Shown here: piece by piece, positions 18,475 through 28,525 of the stretch
Layout of the letters: each line of letters opens with the position of its first letter
How positions within the stretch are numbered: the first letter of the stretch is position 1
Assembly (NCBI GenBank): GCA_965216135.1
Contig: CBDCFL010000018.1
Span: 124,001-188,000, forward strand
Length of the DNA: 64,000 nt
Reading direction: 5' to 3'
DNA from: CBDCFL01 sp965216135
GTDB lineage: Bacteria; Pseudomonadota; Alphaproteobacteria; Rhodobacterales; Rhodobacteraceae
Notes under the pieces: model-generated
What the model saw: only the letters and a program-made list of their open reading frames with translations
Databases searched by the model: none
Told to the model about the DNA's origin: nothing
Made by a program: the position numbers and the translations under genes

Positions 18475-19508
18475 TTCAGCACCACCCGCGGGTCAATAAA
18501 TGGGTAAAGCAGATCAACGATCAGATTGATCAGCACCAGAATCACCGCGAAATAGAGCGCAAATCCCAACACGGCCGGAAAGTCGAGGCCCGCTGCCGCG
18601 GTTGCCGCAAACTGGCCCAAACCGTGATAGTCAAAGATCGTTTCGGTAATGACCACGCCGCCCATCATATAAGCCAACTCCATTCCCGCCATGGTGGTGA
18701 CGGGCAGCAAAGCGTTGCGCCGGGCATGTTTGTTTTCAATAACCCGGCGCGACAGTCCCTTGGCTCGCGCGGTGCGGATATAGTCCTGGCGCAAGGTTTC
18801 CAACATGCTGGTTCGCATCACCCGAGTCATATTTGCAAGATTCACGTATGTTAGGGTGATCACCGGTGCAATCAAGTGACGCAGAGAATCAAAGAAGATC
18901 TCCCATCGCCAGTTCATCGCGGAATCGATCAGGTTCGATCCGGTGTAGCGAATGAACTCGGGATCACCAATTTCGGTCATCGCCCATTGCGAAAGCCGCC
19001 CCGGCGGCAACCAGTCGAGAAACCCGTAAAATATCATCAGCATGATTAGCCCGAACACGAATGTCGGGAAGGACCAGCCCAACACGGTAAAAAACCGGAT
19101 TACGTGATCGACCATTTTATTGTGGTTTGCGCCTGCGCGGGTTCCAAGCCAGACCGCGACCAGAAAGCTCGGAATAAAGGCAAGGACAACAAGTTCAGCG
19201 GTGGCGGGAAACAGAGTCAAAAGGACTTCAGATACTGGCCCTCGTGCTGTTTCAGACCAGCCGAGATTGCCGCTGAACACATTCTTTAACCAAAGCCAAT
19301 ACTGGGAAAGAAATGGCTCATCCAAGCCATATTTTTCGATCAGGCTTTCGATCTGTTCCCGACCGCCTTTCAGTTCCGAGAAATCCGAAACATATGCCGA
19401 AATGCGCTGCAGCGGTGTCAACAACATTTGAAGACTGAAAATCATGAGCGACAGAACAACGAAGACGACTGGCAGAAAAAGTAGCCTTCGCAGCACGTAA
19501 CTCAGCAT
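18471..19508 (-). CDS. Peptide ABC transporter permease, DppB/OppB type
   Basis: A 345-residue permease with six predicted hydrophobic segments. The first is YVLRRLLFLPVVFVVLSLMI, and the cytoplasmic coupling loop TARAKGLSRRVIENKHARRN is of EAA type. It lies between the binding protein and DppC genes in the same orientation. Confidence 0.93.
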   Translation of the reverse strand: MLSYVLRRLLFLPVVFVVLSLMIFSLQMLLTPLQRISAYVSDFSELKGGREQIESLIEKYGLDEPFLSQYWLWLKNVFSGNLGWSETARGPVSEVLLTLFPATAELVVLAFIPSFLVAVWLGTRAGANHNKMVDHVIRFFTVLGWSFPTFVFGLIMLMIFYGFLDWLPPGRLSQWAMTEIGDPEFIRYTGSNLIDSAMNWRWEIFFDSLRHLIAPVITLTYVNLANMTRVMRTSMLETLRQDYIRTARAKGLSRRVIENKHARRNALLPVTTMAGMELAYMMGGVVITETIFDYHGLGQFAATAAAGLDFPAVLGFALYFAVILVLINLIVDLLYPFIDPRVVLK

Positions 19509-19597
19509 CGGAATTCCGGTTTAATAGGTCAGGGCCTGTGGCGTGGGACAGGAAATGGCGCAGCGCGATTGACCGCGCTACGCCATTTGTTTTCGCG

Positions 19598-21520
19598 CTA
19601 TTCGCTTTTGGAGATATTGTAGAAATTCCAAGCGCCGTAAAGCACTTTGTTGTGCACATACCCATGCACCCAGTCGCGCGTAACATTCGCCGTTACCGCC
19701 TCCCACATGAACTGGCTCGTGGCATATTCATGGCTCATTTCCTGCAACTTGGCGTATATTGGCTCGCGCAGTGCATCATCGTTCAATGCCCAGGCCTCAG
19801 CCAGCAGCGGATCGAATTTTTCGCGCATCAGATCGCGGTAGCCGTCGCCGCTGAATCCGGCCACAAGCCCTGAGCTTGCCAGAAAGTAAGACGCGGCGCC
19901 AAGCGGGCCACCCGGATCAGAGTAATCCGGACCCCAGCCCATATAGGACAGCGGGCTTTCCGGGTTGGCCGAACCATAGGATTTTTCACGGAACGATGAC
20001 CGTGTAAGCGCCTGAATACGCATGCGAAACTTTGGATTGATCCGTGCAAGGCTTTGTTGCAGCACAGCCAGCGAACTGGAGGCTTCGGTTGAGCCTTCGG
20101 AATGATACGCGGTCATCTCAAAGCCAACATCCCAGAGCTTGCCACCAAAGGCAGCGCGGAAGTGTTCCTCGGCCTTGGCATGGTCATAAGTGAAGATCGA
20201 GCTATCGGCGCGATACCCCATCAAGCCCTGAACAGTCGGTCCACGCAGCTGCACCGTCCGGCCACTTTGCACTTGTTCAATCAGGACATCGTAGTTTTGC
20301 GCGTAATTGAAACCTTTGCGCACGTCCAGATCAGCAAAGAAATCCGGCGGCACGCCCTTCCCATCGAGCTTGCCGGAACCGATTGCGGGATTGCCCTCGG
20401 CGACTACAGGCCAACCAAAGAACAGCGAACGCCCGTAGACCTGTGCGAGATCCGCAACCTTGATGCCTTCGGTCGCACGCATTTCCTCAATGAATTCCGG
20501 CGGTGTATCGGCATAATCCGCATCCCCCGCCAGCAGTTGCAGTCGGCGATTGGTCCATTCCGATACCGATCTCAGCACAATCCGCTCAAGCGGTGCACTT
20601 TCGCGAAAGAAACCTTCGAACCGTTTGAGGGTGATCCGTTGCTCGGCCTGATCCCAGCTTTCAACCATGAAAGGCCCCGTGCCGTTTTCCTGTTCAAACA
20701 GAGGGTTGTCTTCCAGTTTCGGCTTGTGATGTTCGACCCAGGTGTCCGCAGTGTCCGGCCAGGCACCCTGGGACATCGCCCATTCGCGATCTACGATCGA
20801 CGTCGCAAATGGCAGTGACATGATGCCGAGCGTCGCAGGAAAAGACGAATCCAACGTTACAATCAAATTGTCGCCTTCAACCCGGATCTTCTCGGCCAGT
20901 GCGGCGTGAACGGCAGCAAGCCCAGCCGCATCGACGCTCTCGAAATCTTCAACGCCGGCGAGCCCGGCGGCCCATAATTCGATATTTGTGTATACGCCTG
21001 ACGTGATCATTTCTGTCACGGCGTTCGCCATCCAGGATTCTCCCTGCAAAATGGCGCGCATCAGACTGTAGCGGGCATCTTCGGCAGTCATTTGCCCATA
21101 GCCAGGTTCGATTTTAGCCCGGTCGGATTCGCTCAAATCATCATAGAGGTGCCAACTGATTGTACCGTCAGCCTCTTTTATCCCAACCCGATGCGCTACA
21201 ACGCCTGCTCGGATCGGAAATGTATATCTGACTGCCCCACCATCGAGTTCCTCGATCAACCCGTTTCCGACGCTTGGAACGGCGGATGACAACGCCGGAA
21301 CGAAGGAAGAGATATTGGAGCCATCGTAATCCAGCAAACGGCTGTAAACATTCAGAGAAGCATAGGTGCTGGGCGTATCGCCAATGTAGGCCGGATCAAG
21401 CGAAGAAATATTGCTGTTCCACAGGAACACCAAAGTATCAGGGTTCTTGATCTCAGCCTGTGCAGTGCTAGCTAGCGCCATAATGGCGGCACCCGACACG
21501 ATTGATATGTATCTCTTCAT
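19598..21520 (-). CDS. Peptide ABC transporter periplasmic substrate-binding protein (SBP family 5)
   Basis: A 640-residue extracytoplasmic solute-binding protein. The signal peptide MKRYISIVSGAAIMALASTAQA ends in a signal-peptidase I site; the mature protein starts near EIKNPDTLVFLW. SBP_bac_5 features include LDPAYIGDTPSTYASLNVYSRL and the long central peptide-binding region. Start at 21520 rather than 21544, since the earlier codons precede the signal peptide without purpose. The upstream DNA is disrupted by an IS fragment (21541-21893), so transcription from the ATPase genes into this gene may be altered. Confidence 0.93.
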   Translation of the reverse strand: MKRYISIVSGAAIMALASTAQAEIKNPDTLVFLWNSNISSLDPAYIGDTPSTYASLNVYSRLLDYDGSNISSFVPALSSAVPSVGNGLIEELDGGAVRYTFPIRAGVVAHRVGIKEADGTISWHLYDDLSESDRAKIEPGYGQMTAEDARYSLMRAILQGESWMANAVTEMITSGVYTNIELWAAGLAGVEDFESVDAAGLAAVHAALAEKIRVEGDNLIVTLDSSFPATLGIMSLPFATSIVDREWAMSQGAWPDTADTWVEHHKPKLEDNPLFEQENGTGPFMVESWDQAEQRITLKRFEGFFRESAPLERIVLRSVSEWTNRRLQLLAGDADYADTPPEFIEEMRATEGIKVADLAQVYGRSLFFGWPVVAEGNPAIGSGKLDGKGVPPDFFADLDVRKGFNYAQNYDVLIEQVQSGRTVQLRGPTVQGLMGYRADSSIFTYDHAKAEEHFRAAFGGKLWDVGFEMTAYHSEGSTEASSSLAVLQQSLARINPKFRMRIQALTRSSFREKSYGSANPESPLSYMGWGPDYSDPGGPLGAASYFLASSGLVAGFSGDGYRDLMREKFDPLLAEAWALNDDALREPIYAKLQEMSHEYATSQFMWEAVTANVTRDWVHGYVHNKVLYGAWNFYNISKSE

Positions 21521-21524
21521 TTGA

Positions 21525-21893
21525 TTTCCCCCCACTAGGTCCACAGGAACACCAAAGTTAGGTGAGCTGACCTGCCAGCGGGAACGCCGGTGGAGATCTG
21601 GTTGTGGCCAGAAGAATGGCCTGACGCGCCTGGGCGAGAAAGGGCACGCGCCCCCGCCAGCCGGCCGATCAGCGCTATCACAACGCCTATCTGTTCGGCG
21701 CCATCTGTCCGGCTCACGGCAAGGGGGCGGCGCTCATGCTGCCTTGGGCGGACGCGCAAGCCATTGCATCTCGACGAGATGTCGCCCGAAAGGCCCATGC
21801 GGTTGTGCTGATGGATCGGGCCGGATGGCACACCACCGGCAAACTCAAAGTCCCGAAGAACCTCACCATCATCCTGCTTTCCCCCCACTAGGT
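21525..21893 (+). mobile_element. Internal fragment of IS630 type A between 16-bp direct repeats
   Basis: The sequence TTTCCCCCCACTAGGT occurs at 21525-21540 and again at 21878-21893. Between them is a stretch matching the middle of the type A transposase (about residues 177-290, forward strand) with several small internal deletions and no IS ends. Directly after the first repeat, CCACAGGAACACCAAAGT duplicates the binding-protein gene at about 21419-21436. The pattern is not a normal transposition product. Confidence 0.7.
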
Positions 21894-22022
21894 TTAGGCG
21901 ATGGTCGGCGTGGCAACATCGGCAACCATTTGTGCCATGTCGTGTATAATAGGGATCAAGCTTGGATTCTGTCAATGTAGAGCAAAAATTGCCCATGCCT
22001 GCACAATTGTCATTATCTGGAT

Positions 22023-22964
22023 TCAGGCGGTTTCGCGCACGAAATGCGTACTCGACACCTGGCGCATTGGCAGATGCGTTGGAACATAGTCCGGGGGACG
22101 CATTGCGCTGGGGATTTCATCGACGTCAAGATTAAGATCTGACTTGCGAAGACGCGGGTCCGGCACAGGTACCGAACTGAATAATTTTTGTGTATAGGGG
22201 TGCTGCGGATTGCGGAATATCGACTTGCGATCCCCGATCTCTACGATTTCCCCCAAATACATCACAGCGACCCGATGAGCAATTCTTTCAACCACGGCAA
22301 CGTCGTGGGAAATGAACAGCAGCGAGATCCCCAGTTCAGACTGCAAATCCATCAACAGATTGATCACCTGAGCCTGAATGGTCACATCCAGTGAGGCCAC
22401 GGCTTCGTCTGCGATGATTAGTCTGGGGTCAAGCGCGAGAACCCGTGCAATGCATATCCGCTGCCGCTGGCCACCGGAAAACGCGTGCGGGTAACGCGTC
22501 ATATGTTCGCGCGTCAGCCCCACGCGCTCAAGCAATTCGCAAACGCGGGCATTCATCTGCGATTTGGGTGCAATCCGGTTCACAAGGATCGGATCGGCAA
22601 TTGCCTTGCCAATCGTCATGCGGGGATTGAGCGAACTGAACGGATCCTGGAACACCATCTGCACCTTGCGGCGAAAAGCTTTCAGTTCTGCACCACGCAA
22701 ATTGATGGTTTCGCGGCCTTCGAATTTGATCGAACCGGACACCGGCCGGTCAAGCCGCAAGATGCTTCTGGCGATGGTTGACTTGCCGCAACCGGATTCC
22801 CCAACCAGCGCGAGCGTTTCGCCCGGATAGATGTCGAATGACACGTTTTCAACCGCAAATACCCGACCATAAACCTTGCTGAACAGCCCCGCCCTCAGAT
22901 CAAAACGGGTCACAAGATTCTTGATCCCAAGCATGGGTTCGCGGGCTTCATTCCGTGCAGTCAC
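22023..22964 (-). CDS. Peptide ABC transporter ATPase, DppF/OppF type
   Basis: A 313-residue ATPase with Walker A GESGCGKST near residue 55, signature FSGGQRQRICIAR, Walker B LIIADEAVASLD and the C-terminal oligopeptide/dipeptide transporter extension (PHPYT-like HPYTQKLFSSVPVPDP). It pairs with the upstream DppD-type ATPase to power peptide import. It is separated from the binding-protein gene by ~500 bp that contains the IS fragment. Confidence 0.94.
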   Translation of the reverse strand: MTARNEAREPMLGIKNLVTRFDLRAGLFSKVYGRVFAVENVSFDIYPGETLALVGESGCGKSTIARSILRLDRPVSGSIKFEGRETINLRGAELKAFRRKVQMVFQDPFSSLNPRMTIGKAIADPILVNRIAPKSQMNARVCELLERVGLTREHMTRYPHAFSGGQRQRICIARVLALDPRLIIADEAVASLDVTIQAQVINLLMDLQSELGISLLFISHDVAVVERIAHRVAVMYLGEIVEIGDRKSIFRNPQHPYTQKLFSSVPVPDPRLRKSDLNLDVDEIPSAMRPPDYVPTHLPMRQVSSTHFVRETA

Positions 22965-22981
22965 GGCCTGCTCCTTCGCAG

Positions 22982-23878
22982 CTATTCTCCGGTTTCAGCC
23001 AATTCAAGCACAGGAAATTTTTCCGGCTGATCTTTGTCCATCATGCTGCCGAGTTTTGGAACCGCAGAGATCAGCGCACGGGTATAGGGATGTTGCGGGG
23101 CCTCAAAAACGTCAAACACTGTGCCGGACTCGACGATCTTGCCGTGTTTCATCACGCAGACCCGATCCGAAATTTCGGCAACGACGCCCATGTCATGGGT
23201 AATAAACAGCACCGACATGCCGATTTCGTTCTGAAGACTGCGGATCAGGTTGAGGATCTGCGCTTGAATCGTCACATCGAGAGCGGTAGTCGGTTCATCC
23301 GCGATCAGCAGTGACGGACGGCAACATAGCGCAATCGCGATGACAGCGCGCTGCCGCATGCCCCCCGAGAGCTGATGCGGATATTGCGTCATCCGACGTT
23401 CGGCATCCGGAACACGCACCAAATTCAGGGCGTTCAGGGCAATTACTTGAGCCTCTTTTTCCGTCTTTCCCTGATGGCGCACAATCGCTTCTGCGATCTG
23501 ATCGCCAATTGTGAAAACCGGATTAAGGCTCGACATCGGATCCTGAAACACGATCGACACATCCGCCCCGCGGATGTCGTTCATGTCATCGAGCGGCAGG
23601 CTCAGAACATCTATTGTCTCGCCGCCGCGAATGCAGAGATCAATGCTGCCGCTGTCGATCACAGCTCCATCATGTTCGGTCAGGCGCATAATTGTCATCC
23701 CGGTCACAGATTTGCCGCTGCCGGACTCGCCGACAAGCGCCAATGTTTCGCCTTCGATGATGCTGAAAGACACCCCTTTTACTGCATTCAGAATCCCTTC
23801 GTCTTCCAGCGGGAAGGAAACACAGAGATCCCTGACATTGACAATCGTTCTTTTATGCATGGTCAAAACGCTTTCCAC
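22982..23878 (-). CDS. Peptide ABC transporter ATPase, DppD/OppD type
   Basis: A 298-residue ATPase with Walker A GESGSGKSVTG, signature LSGGMRQRAVIA, Walker B LLIADEPTTALD and the C-terminal HPYTRALISAVP segment. The frame begins with GTG at 23878, 7 bp after the D-aminopeptidase stop; an ATG at 23860 (MHKRTIVNVRDL) is equally plausible and has GGAAAG upstream. Confidence 0.94.
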   Translation of the reverse strand: MESVLTMHKRTIVNVRDLCVSFPLEDEGILNAVKGVSFSIIEGETLALVGESGSGKSVTGMTIMRLTEHDGAVIDSGSIDLCIRGGETIDVLSLPLDDMNDIRGADVSIVFQDPMSSLNPVFTIGDQIAEAIVRHQGKTEKEAQVIALNALNLVRVPDAERRMTQYPHQLSGGMRQRAVIAIALCCRPSLLIADEPTTALDVTIQAQILNLIRSLQNEIGMSVLFITHDMGVVAEISDRVCVMKHGKIVESGTVFDVFEAPQHPYTRALISAVPKLGSMMDKDQPEKFPVLELAETGE

Positions 23879-23885
23879 TGCGAGC

Positions 23886-24695
23886 TCAGTTCAGCAAAAA
23901 CCGCAACGATCTGAGGATTTCGAAATAGTCGGACGCGGTGAAGCGTACGGCGTTTGGCCGAACATTTTCCGCCCCTGGATACCAGCTGACGCGATACGCA
24001 TCGGTCGGGTTGGAATAATGTACCTCAAGTTCGAAATGATCCGGGAGAGCAAGCGTGCAAGCCGCCAGATCCTGTGATAGAGCCAGTTCCACACCGTCGC
24101 GGATTTGCGCAAGGGCGCGCAGTGGCGCGACCGAAATTGTTGACGGCCCGGCACCCTCGCTGACCGAAACAGTGGTGATAGCGGGCACCATCGCACGCGC
24201 TTCCTCGCAAATCCCTTTGTCACCAGAAAGAAAAACCGGCGGCACACCAACCATTGCAGCGCAAAGCGCATTTACCGTGAATTCTGAAACAACCTCGCCA
24301 TTGATCAGCAGACGACTGACCTTTCCGCTAAAAGTATGGGCGAGCGGGTTCGTATCCGACCCCGCCTTATTGTGATAGCCAGTAAACAGCGCTGCGGCAC
24401 AATCTGCATCAATCCCTGCCATCATCATATGCGGGTGACCGCTCCAGCCACGCACAATGCGCACGTAGTCTGGCAATTTGCCGACAATCAGGTTTCGTCC
24501 GGTCTCATGGGCGTCTTTGACGATAATTTCGCTGGCCCCGGCCGCGCGCGCGCCTTCGCAGGCAGCGATCAGTTCTGCGGTCATCAGTTCGCGGAATTCG
24601 GGGTAGTTCTTGCCGCTTTTTAGCGCCTCGTCCCAATCGGTTATTCCGGCGGTTCCTTCGATATCTGCACTGATAAAAATCTTCATCTCTGTCAC
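23886..24695 (-). CDS. M55-family D-aminopeptidase (DppA type)
   Basis: A 269-residue zinc peptidase of family M55. It begins MKIFISADIEGTAGI, which carries the metal-binding SxDxEG motif, and contains VKDAHETGRN, GYHNKAG and HTFSG. DppA of Bacillus releases N-terminal D-amino acids from short peptides. It is first gene of the operon, so the cluster probably imports D-amino-acid-containing peptides and trims them inside the cell. Confidence 0.92.
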   Translation of the reverse strand: MTEMKIFISADIEGTAGITDWDEALKSGKNYPEFRELMTAELIAACEGARAAGASEIIVKDAHETGRNLIVGKLPDYVRIVRGWSGHPHMMMAGIDADCAAALFTGYHNKAGSDTNPLAHTFSGKVSRLLINGEVVSEFTVNALCAAMVGVPPVFLSGDKGICEEARAMVPAITTVSVSEGAGPSTISVAPLRALAQIRDGVELALSQDLAACTLALPDHFELEVHYSNPTDAYRVSWYPGAENVRPNAVRFTASDYFEILRSLRFLLN

Positions 24696-25670
24696 CTCAT
24701 CCGCGTTTGCGGCGGTTATTGTACTGGAAAGAACCAGCCTGTGCCCGGGATTGAAATCATTCGAAACGCAGAACCGACAAACAGATTATGCAACAAAAAC
24801 ACAAATTGAATTCGGCGGCGACCCCCGGCTTCTGATTATAGTATGAAGCAGATCTGACAACTGGCAGCCTCACGATTTTTTCCACATACTGACCCGCTCC
24901 CTAGTCGTACCTCATTCATAACGAGAGTCTGCGGAGTTGATAGTCGTCGGTTTCGGGTTGGACAAGCGTGGCGGGCGCTGTGCCTTCAAATAGCTCAAGC
25001 GCTCGACGCGCTTCTGCGGGTGTTTTGTTTCCCAGCGATGAATGTAGCCTGACGCAGTTGTATTCGTAACGCCATCTCGAAGACTTGTGAATGCGTAAGT
25101 TATCCGATCTTGCCTGCCGTTCCGGGGAAAGTCACAAACTAACCTGAAAACTGAAGCAGACATTGGCTGCACTGCAAAACTTTGGAAGATTGGGCTCAAA
25201 GCTGCCGTTCTCTGCACCCAGGACCAACGGCGGCTCTACGCCGTATTACTCTTCGACACTCGACGATTGAACTGTCAGTCCAGCGCGCTATCCGCCCATT
25301 TGCACCTGCCCCGGGCAACCTTTCACGTCCAGCACTGTCTGGATCATGTCGACGATCTTTTTGGACTGTGCCATGATTTCCCTGTTCCGGCCAAAACAGG
25401 GAACTAGCTTGCAAGCTGCTGATTATCCAGTCAGTAATCGGAGCACATAAGATTGAATTCTGGCCATTTCGGCCGAAAATTCGCGAATTTCCCTGTAAAT
25501 TACCTGTAAACACGGAATCTGGACCCGAGACCAGTTAGCCCAAGACTACACCCACTGCCAATTCATCCAATAAAATCCCTATCCCGATATTCCGTTTTGG
25601 CGGGCGGGATTTGTCGCCGCCGCGAATATTTGGCACAACGCCGCAACTTGCGCATTTATGGGGGCACATC
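24696..25670. other. 975-bp region with IS3 remnant, otherwise no confident gene
   Basis: It lies between the divergent D-peptide operon and the ribokinase gene and should contain both promoters, though I cannot place them. At about 25378-25408 CCCTGTT and AACAGGG form a short hairpin, next to a 28-codon frame on the complement (25288-25374) that I do not believe is a gene. Confidence 0.4.
24916..25094 (-). pseudogene. IS3-family OrfB remnant (C-terminal end)
   Basis: The complement reads SSRWRYEYNCVRLHSSLGN, then KTPAEARRALELF and LVQPETDDYQLRRLSL before a stop. The YN-x-R-x-HSSLGNKTPAE motif is the hallmark end of IS3-family integrase-type transposases. The rest of the element is gone. Confidence 0.8.
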
Positions 25671-26594
25671 ATGTCGGATATCGTGGTTCTGGGCGTCTTC
25701 GTCGCCGATGCGTCCTTTCGCGCTGACCGCCAGGCGGCACCCGGTGAGACGCTTTTGGGCAATTCGTTTGCCCTCGGCCCGGGGGGCAAGGGCTCAAACC
25801 AGGCCGTGGCCGCCGCGATGGCCGGTGGCGATGTGGCGATGCTCACCAAACTTGGGCGCGATACCTTTGCCGACATGGCGATGGCGCTGTGGCAAACCTG
25901 CGGTGTGACCCCCGACATCATCTATGACGCCGACAGCTATACAGGCGCTGCGGGTATCTTCATTGACGAGGCCAGCGGCGAAAACGCCATCATCATTTGC
26001 CCCGGGGTCGGCAGTACGATCAGCGCCGCCGATATTGAGCATTGGGCCCCGGCCTTGCGCGGTGCCGAGGTTTTCGTGACCCAGCTTGAACAACCGGTCG
26101 AGGCCGCGCATCGCGCGTTACAGATCGCCAGGGACAGCAATGCAAGAACAATTCTCAACCCCGCCCCGGCGGGCGCTATCCCTGATAACATGCTGCGATT
26201 GTGCGATTTTCTGACGCCAAATGAAACCGAGGCTAAGGCACTTACCGGCATCGCCGTCAATTCCTTGGCCGACGCCGATCGCGCCGCTGACGCACTATTG
26301 TCCAAGGGCGTTGGTGGCGCGATGATCACGCTTGGCGAAAACGGCGCCTATTTCAAAGACAAGGAAAGAGGCATCCATATTCCGGCATTTAACGCGGGCC
26401 CGGTTGTCGAGACGACTGGCGCGGGCGATGCCTTTAACGGCGGATTTGCCGCCGAGTTGGCGCGCGGGGCAGACCCGGTTTCGGCAGCGCGCTACGGCGC
26501 GGCGGCAGCGGCGATCTCTGTCACCCGACCCGGCACGGCCCCATCCATGCCTGGTAGCGATGAGATCGACGCCCTGTTAGCTGGTGCGATATAA
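25671..26594 (+). CDS. rbsK: Ribokinase (PfkB family sugar kinase)
   Basis: A 307-residue PfkB-family kinase that phosphorylates ribose with ATP. It shows the first PfkB signature region ALGPGGKGSNQAVAAA (about residues 38-53) and the second, VETTGAGDAFNGGFA, whose aspartate is the catalytic base. NPAPAGAIP and LTPNETEA are typical ribokinase motifs. The start at MSDIVVLG (25671) was chosen over the 25611 frame because the family begins there. Other PfkB sugars are possible. Confidence 0.85.
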   Translation: MSDIVVLGVFVADASFRADRQAAPGETLLGNSFALGPGGKGSNQAVAAAMAGGDVAMLTKLGRDTFADMAMALWQTCGVTPDIIYDADSYTGAAGIFIDEASGENAIIICPGVGSTISAADIEHWAPALRGAEVFVTQLEQPVEAAHRALQIARDSNARTILNPAPAGAIPDNMLRLCDFLTPNETEAKALTGIAVNSLADADRAADALLSKGVGGAMITLGENGAYFKDKERGIHIPAFNAGPVVETTGAGDAFNGGFAAELARGADPVSAARYGAAAAAISVTRPGTAPSMPGSDEIDALLAGAI

Positions 26595-26608
26595 GGCACC
26601 CGGTTGCT

Positions 26609-27894
26609 CTACAGGCCGGTCTGCGCCCAGTCGACGAGCCTTCTGAACCGCACTCGGATTGGAACGGTCTCAATGGTCGGGACCAGCCGTATTGTCGAAA
26701 TGCCAAGTCCGCGCCGTGACTTGTCCGGTGCCTGACGCGCGTCGAGCAGAAATCGCAGCACAGACGGTCCGTTGGCCTGCAACGTGACCGTTATGTGAAA
26801 ATCCGTGCACCAGATGCGCTTGCCATTGCGGACATAGCCACACCCAACCGGGGTGTGGTCTTTGCCATTACAGCGAAACCTGATCCTGGACAGCGCGTCA
26901 CGTTCGCGATGCCAGATAATATGGCAGCAGGATCTTGGGTTTTGGATTTCTGGCTGTCCAGCGAATGCCTTTTAGCGGAATGTCCTGCCAGTCGAGCGCG
27001 AAATGGCCCGGTGCCTGCCTGATCACCGCGCCTGCGTCTGGCAGCGGACTTGTTTGCTGCACCAAGCCTTTTCGCTCGGCATTCTGGCGGGCCAATTCGC
27101 CGGGGGCAAACTGGCCATAATCCAGATGACGGATGATCATGAAGGCGTCTTCGCGTTTGGACTCCGCAACTATGCTGGCAATATTGTCCTGATGCCCCGG
27201 CGCTCGCATGGATGCCAGGATCGTGCGTTGTTCGCTCTAACTTTGTTGCAGGTAACTCAGATAGCGATGACCAGCCGCAAACTTGTGCACCGTAATCTTT
27301 CCGGTCGATGCAAAAGTCAGGTCTGCCTGGGCGGCGCGCAGCAGGAAATCGCCATCCACCGGCGCGCGCACGTCCTGGGGCATCGCCCAAAGACCGATCC
27401 GGTGGCAGACAGATTTGCGGTGCGCTATCGAACTCGGCGGAAAGAAATGGATGCGCTAGTCGCTGTCAGCGTCAAACAAACCGGTCACCTGGCTGCCGGC
27501 AATGCCGGGCGGCAGGTGATAAATTGCGCCCGCAACCGCAATCGAGCAAGGGAGATGTATTCAGCAGAGCCGCCAGATCGCCGAGATGGCTCGCCTCCCA
27601 GATGTCATCATGGCCGATATAGGCAATGACATCACCCGCGGAGGCCGTGATCCCGGCGTTATTTGGCCCGCTCTGGCTTGCGCAGCGTGATTTCAGGTTC
27701 ATCCAGCTAAGTCTAGGTGACGCGACCGCGGCGATGGCTTGTTCGGTATCATCCTGGCAATGGTCACCAACGACGATCAGCTCGAAATCCTGAAAATCCT
27801 GGCTCAAAACCGATTGGATCGACGGGGTGATATGCTGCCCGCGGCCATAAGTGGCCATGATGACCGTAAAATACGGGCGCTTAGTTGAAGACAT
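26609..27894 (-). pseudogene. Glycosyltransferase family 2 gene with a frameshift and an amber stop
   Basis: The N-terminal part (MSSTKRPYFTVIMATYGRG, SVLSQDFQDFELIVVGDHC, AYIGHDDIW) is a GT-A fold nucleotide-sugar transferase. The frame is lost near 27540, where a neighbouring frame continues with GSQVTGLFDADS and then FPPSSIAHRKSV-like residues. That frame has one in-frame TAG at 27237-27239, after which it runs on as SMRAPGHQDNIASIVAESK down to a stop at 26609-26611. Two independent lesions make it a pseudogene rather than a sequencing slip alone. Confidence 0.75.
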
Positions 27895-27947
27895 CGGGCA
27901 TGTCAGGATGATCAAACCTGACGCGGGACTTATCCGGACACGCCGGG

Positions 27948-28397
27948 TCATAGGCGCGTCGGCATGTTCATGAACTGTGCGTCCTGATCGATATGCACGC
28001 CATGCGCCACAAAGGGCGGGATGGTCAGCAGCAGCTTGTTGGCCGCGCCAACGTCCAGCACATTCAGCGCAGCATGTGTCGGGCTGTCCGGTCTGAGATC
28101 ATACAAAACGACCCTGATGTCGCCCTGGGTATAGGCCAGCCGGTCTGATTGCCGTTTATGATAGACCCAGGCCCGTATGGATCGGGCTTTGGCCGTGACG
28201 AGATAGAGATGCGGCGTGTGTTGGTCGGCGTCATGGAGATTAGACATCAGCACCGTCAGATCACCGCGATTGTCAGACATGGTAATCAGGCGCTGCAGGC
28301 GCACGCCGGCAATTTGATTTTCAATCTCGAAATCGACTAGCGGCAGCGGATCTGGCGTCCAGGGCGTGTCATCGACAAAATCATTCAGGCTGATCAT
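27948..28397 (-). CDS. dTDP-4-dehydrorhamnose 3,5-epimerase-like (RmlC-fold) protein
   Basis: A 149-residue cupin resembling RmlC relatives: HLYLVTAKARSIRAWVYHKRQSDRL, GDIRVVLYDLRPDSPTH and the C-terminal IPPFVAHGVHID. True RmlC is ~185 residues with catalytic His/Asp, so this may be one of the shorter RmlC-like WbtM/FdtA-type proteins for unusual sugars. Start set at MISLNDFV (28397). Located just upstream of the broken glycosyltransferase, suggesting a decayed surface-polysaccharide locus. Confidence 0.7.
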   Translation of the reverse strand: MISLNDFVDDTPWTPDPLPLVDFEIENQIAGVRLQRLITMSDNRGDLTVLMSNLHDADQHTPHLYLVTAKARSIRAWVYHKRQSDRLAYTQGDIRVVLYDLRPDSPTHAALNVLDVGAANKLLLTIPPFVAHGVHIDQDAQFMNMPTRL

Positions 28398-28525
28398 CCC
28401 AGCACCCCCACCATTGCCGCCGGCTGGCGGCATGAAAACGGGTTTCGCACGGCCATTGCAAGGGGTGCAACCGCATCCATGTGGTGATGGGCCACGCCTT
28501 GGGATTTTCAGCAAAGCACGCCAAC

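Noticed and set aside
25288..25374. 28-codon frame starting MAQSKKIVDMIQTVLDVKG
   Set aside because: Too short and with no context; may be a remnant, but no family could be named.
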